A stretch of DNA of 64,000 nt from Burkholderia latens. Lineage in GTDB: Bacteria; Pseudomonadota; Gammaproteobacteria; Burkholderiales; Burkholderiaceae. The DNA lies in NCBI RefSeq assembly GCF_001718795.1, contig NZ_CP013435.1, forward strand, positions 620,001 through 684,000, in the 5' to 3' direction. The translations under genes and the position numbers were made by a program. The notes beneath the pieces were generated by a model. That model was not told the origin of the DNA. It did not search any database and saw only the letters and a program-made list of their open reading frames with translations. The first letter of the stretch is position 1, and every line of letters begins with the position of its first letter. Positions 58,992-64,000 of this stretch are shown here, piece after piece.

Positions 58992-59639
58992 TCAGGTGGT
59001 GCGGGCGCGCCGTGCGATCCCGTCGAGCAGCACGTCGAGCATCGTGTCGTGCACGACGGTCGGGTCGAGCCGCGCATAAAGCGGCGCGGCAGCCTTGACG
59101 AGCGGCTGTTCGGTGTCGGACAGCGCGTTCATTTCCGCGAGCTCGACGTCGTTCGCCGGCCGCGTGAGGCCGCCGGCCTCGGCCGCGGCGAGGCCGATCA
59201 CGCTTGCATACCAGCCGACGCACACCGACGGCAGCGCCGCGGGCGCGATACCGGCATCGGCCAGCGCCCGATGCACGGCTTCGATATGCGCGAGATCGGC
59301 TGGGCCGGTGCTCATGTGACGCTGCAGCAGCGCGAACGCGGCCGGATGGCGCAGCGCGAGCGCGCGGTACTGGCGCGCGAGATCGCGCAGCCTGTCGCGC
59401 CACGGCAGCGACGGATCGACCGGCACCAGCGAGCGCGACAGCGCGTTCGCGATCGCACGGCTCAGCCCCTCTTTCGACTTGAAGTGATACAGCACACTCA
59501 TCGGATCGCAGCCGACCGTCTGCGCGAGCTTGCGCACGCTGAACGCGGCTTCGCCGACTTCTTCGAGCAGCGCGAGCGCGGCGGCGACGATCGCGTCCTT
59601 GTCGAGGCCGCGCGGGCCCTGGGCGGGTTTGTCATTCAT
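58992..59639 (-). CDS. TetR-family transcriptional regulator
   Basis: From the ATG at 59639 (MNDKPAQGPRGLDKDAIV) the protein has 215 residues. The N-terminal helix-turn-helix is AAFSVRKLAQTVGCDPMSVLYHF in two stretches, and the C-terminal half resembles the TetR_C-type ligand domain. An in-frame ATG at 59681 would run into the operator and is less likely. It is divergent from the FAD oxidase, and two palindromes in the gap fit repression of that gene. The inducer is unknown; a polyamine or amine is a contextual guess. Confidence 0.88.
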   Translation of the reverse strand: MNDKPAQGPRGLDKDAIVAAALALLEEVGEAAFSVRKLAQTVGCDPMSVLYHFKSKEGLSRAIANALSRSLVPVDPSLPWRDRLRDLARQYRALALRHPAAFALLQRHMSTGPADLAHIEAVHRALADAGIAPAALPSVCVGWYASVIGLAAAEAGGLTRPANDVELAEMNALSDTEQPLVKAAAPLYARLDPTVVHDTMLDVLLDGIARRARTT

Positions 59640-59668
59640 CGGAACGGGTACGGCGGCGGACTGTAATC

Positions 59669-59698
59669 TTGACGAAAGCATATTCTACGCTGTAGAAT
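59669..59698 (+). promoter_or_regulatory. Promoter of the FAD oxidase gene
   Basis: TTGACG (59669-59674) and TAGAAT (59693-59698) are 18 bases apart. The -10 lies inside the first TetR-type palindrome, so repressor binding would exclude polymerase. The resulting leader is about 210 bases. Confidence 0.55.
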
Positions 59699-59717
59699 TA
59701 TTTCTGCGGTGTAGAAA
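59682..59717. promoter_or_regulatory. Two TetR-type operators
   Basis: ATTCTAC-GCT-GTAGAAT (59682-59698) is a perfect 7-3-7 palindrome. TTTCTGC-GGT-GTAGAAA (59701-59717) has one mismatch. Their centres are 19 bases apart, close to two helical turns, in the gap between the divergent TetR and oxidase genes. Confidence 0.65.
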
Positions 59718-59913
59718 TTGGGTGTCCCGGCACCTTCAATGCGTGCTTTCGCACGGTCCGGGATCCAGGCAGACGCAAGCGCGTCCGCCGTCAACACGGG
59801 CCATTGCGCCCCTTATCTTCGTTGACACCCAAGTGGAACCGGCTGCCCCACCCGCGAAGCCCAGCAGCAACAAGGCTCTTCGACTGGCGGCCCAAGACCA
59901 TGCAAGTGCAATC

Positions 59914-61335
59914 ATGACTACCAACAACAAACCCGTGATCCACGGGGAATCGCGTTTCGAGCAGACGCAACTGAACATCGAGAAGGACAACTGGAACTGG
60001 TGCGAACCGTCACGCTACGATGGGCCGCAGCCGGCCAACTGGTACGAGGCGTCGCTGTCGCGCCATGAGAGCAGCGCGCCGCTCGCACACGATGTGGTGT
60101 GCGACGTGCTGGTGATCGGCGCGGGGCTGCTCGGCGCATCGGCCGCGCTGCATCTCGCGGAAGCGGGCGTCGACACGATCCTCGTCGACAAGCATCACGT
60201 CGGCTCCGCGGCGTCCGGCCGCAACGGCGGCCAGCTGACTCCGGGCCTCGCGCGCTGGGAAGCGGCCGACATGATCGACCATCTGTCGCACGACGATGCG
60301 AAGCGGCTGTGGCGCTTCGCATCCGCCGAATCGATGGACCTGATCGATGCGATCGGCGCGCGTTACGCGCTCGACCTCGATCGCAAGCGCGGCCACGTGA
60401 CGGCGGCCGTCCATCCGGGCCACATGAGTGCGCTGCTCGACGGCGCAGACGCGCGCCGCCATCTCGGCGACGCCGGCGTGACGCTCGTCGGGCGTCATCA
60501 ACTGCACGACGAGTACGTGCGTTCGGGCCTCTATCACGGCGCGGCGATCGACGCGATCGGCGGCCAGCTGCATCCGCTCGCGCTGGTGCGCGGCCTCGTG
60601 CACGGCTTCCGGATGAACGGCGGCGCGCTGTACGAACGCACCGAGGTGCTGGAACTCGACGAAACGCCGGCGGGCGTCGTTGCGGTGACGCCGGGCGGCA
60701 CGATCACGGCGCGTCGCGGCGTCGTGCTCGCGCTGCACAACACGACGTTCCGGCTGCTCGACGACGGCGCGGCGACCACCGTGCCGTTCTTCACGTACGT
60801 GAGCGTGACGGCGCCGCTCGACGTCGACGTCGCGACGCTGGTGCCGGCCGGCATGCCCGTCTACGACACGCAGTTCCAGATCGACTACTACCGGCCGGTG
60901 CGCGGCAACCGGCTGCTGTTCGGCGGGCAGGGCACCGGCACGTGCTGGGCGCAGCCGGACGTGAACGCGTATCTGCTGACACGGCTGAACACGGTGTTTC
61001 CGCAGCACGACGGCCGCTTCGCGCTCGACTACTGCTGGAGCGGCGTCAGCGATTTCACGCTGAACGGCGCGACCGACAGCCGCAAGACCGACGGTCGCGT
61101 GCCGATGTACATGGTGCAGGGCTGGAGCGGCCACGGCGTTGCGCAGACGGTGCGGATCGGCAAGGCGATCTGCGACGACTTCGTCGGACGCAACGACGAT
61201 TTCTCGATGCTGACCTGTATCGACCATCGCGAGATTCCGCTCGGCCGGCAACTGTCGCCGATCGCGATTCCCGCTGCGAAGGCGGCGATGAGCGTGATGA
61301 GCGCGCTGAACCCTGGGCGGATGATCTCGTTCTGA
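59914..61335 (+). CDS. FAD-dependent oxidoreductase, gamma-glutamylputrescine oxidase-like
   Basis: From the ATG at 59914 (MTTNNKPVIHGESRFEQ) the protein has 473 residues. It is a DAO-family flavoenzyme, with the FAD-binding VCDVLVIGAGLLGASAALHLAEAG seen in parts at about 65-88 and the GSAASGRNGGQLTPG motif typical of PuuB/OrdL proteins. The C-terminal GWSGHGVAQTVRIGKA completes the FAD site. Such enzymes oxidise gamma-glutamylputrescine or similar amines to the aldehyde. The TetR gene is divergent. No other puu gene is in the window. Confidence 0.85.
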   Translation: MTTNNKPVIHGESRFEQTQLNIEKDNWNWCEPSRYDGPQPANWYEASLSRHESSAPLAHDVVCDVLVIGAGLLGASAALHLAEAGVDTILVDKHHVGSAASGRNGGQLTPGLARWEAADMIDHLSHDDAKRLWRFASAESMDLIDAIGARYALDLDRKRGHVTAAVHPGHMSALLDGADARRHLGDAGVTLVGRHQLHDEYVRSGLYHGAAIDAIGGQLHPLALVRGLVHGFRMNGGALYERTEVLELDETPAGVVAVTPGGTITARRGVVLALHNTTFRLLDDGAATTVPFFTYVSVTAPLDVDVATLVPAGMPVYDTQFQIDYYRPVRGNRLLFGGQGTGTCWAQPDVNAYLLTRLNTVFPQHDGRFALDYCWSGVSDFTLNGATDSRKTDGRVPMYMVQGWSGHGVAQTVRIGKAICDDFVGRNDDFSMLTCIDHREIPLGRQLSPIAIPAAKAAMSVMSALNPGRMISF

Positions 61336-61348
61336 CCGGCAAAAAAAC

Positions 61349-61387
61349 AAAAAGCCCGATTCGAAGCGATTCGCATCGGGCTTTTTT
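61349..61387. terminator. Bidirectional intrinsic terminator between the oxidase and purB
   Basis: AAAAAGCCCGAT and ATCGGGCTTTTT form a 12-bp stem with an A-tract on one side and T-tract on the other, so it can end both convergent genes. Confidence 0.92.
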
Positions 61388-61407
61388 CCGTCCGGCGACG
61401 GCGGCGC

Positions 61408-63997
<2,590 letters not shown>

Positions 63998-64000
63998 CCG

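Overview
The window reads as ordinary chromosomal DNA of a high-GC betaproteobacterium. Gene content, gene order and codon use fit Burkholderia, most likely the larger chromosome of a Burkholderia cepacia complex-type organism; the species cannot be fixed by reading alone. About 61 protein genes are supported. No tRNA, rRNA, CRISPR array or prophage was seen. One insertion sequence is present.

Layout. 1-5.1 kb (minus strand): a zinc-ribbon protein cut by the window edge, prmA, accC, accB and aroQ in one likely operon, then a TlpA-like thioredoxin and a conserved unknown gene. 5.4-11.1 kb (plus): mpl, a YqiA-like esterase, an RNase II-type exoribonuclease, aroE and mtgA, tightly packed. 11.5-13.6 kb: a lipoprotein S10 peptidase and an EF-hand protein. 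14.0-23.1 kb: a sugar catabolic cluster (IclR regulator, KDGal kinase, KDPGal aldolase, two SDR dehydrogenases, an AraFGH-type ABC importer, aldose 1-epimerase) for oxidative D-galactose/L-arabinose use. 23.2-29.9 kb: pyrF, a secreted phosphorylcholine-phosphatase-like enzyme, cinA/pncC-pgpA-thiL on the minus strand, and divergent maeB. 29.9-32.8 kb: a possible small RNA, a secreted barnase-type RNase next to a barstar-type inhibitor, and an intact IS110-family element with a structured non-coding left end. 32.8-38.6 kb: rsmE, a VOC protein, speE, tkt and gapA. 38.8-42.7 kb: FadR-type regulator, dctA-type transporter, allantoicase and ureidoglycolate lyase. 42.8-53.1 kb: fur, bamE, dapB, exbB, exbD, a long 8-bp tandem repeat, leuS, lptE, holA, proA and hemJ. 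53.2-58.9 kb: hexR divergent from edd-eda, then gntT-gntK, forming an Entner-Doudoroff/gluconate module. 59.0-64 kb: a TetR regulator divergent from a gamma-glutamylputrescine-oxidase-like gene, then purB and a divergent LysR regulator.

Several intergenic regions have readable regulatory logic: a promoter plus GGT-N3-ACC operator before dctA, repeated before the regulator gene; HexR-type TGTAG/CTAC sites overlapping the edd and hexR promoters; and paired TetR-type palindromes over the oxidase promoter.

The less ordinary items are the candidate IS110 bridge RNA, the barnase/barstar pair with two possible barstar starts, the 8-bp repeat block of about 45 units, a 41-bp near-perfect palindrome in the leuS leader, a structured minus-strand transcript candidate after maeB, and a small possible membrane-protein ORF with diverged 49-bp-period repeats between speE and the VOC gene. 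No wholly new multi-gene system was found.
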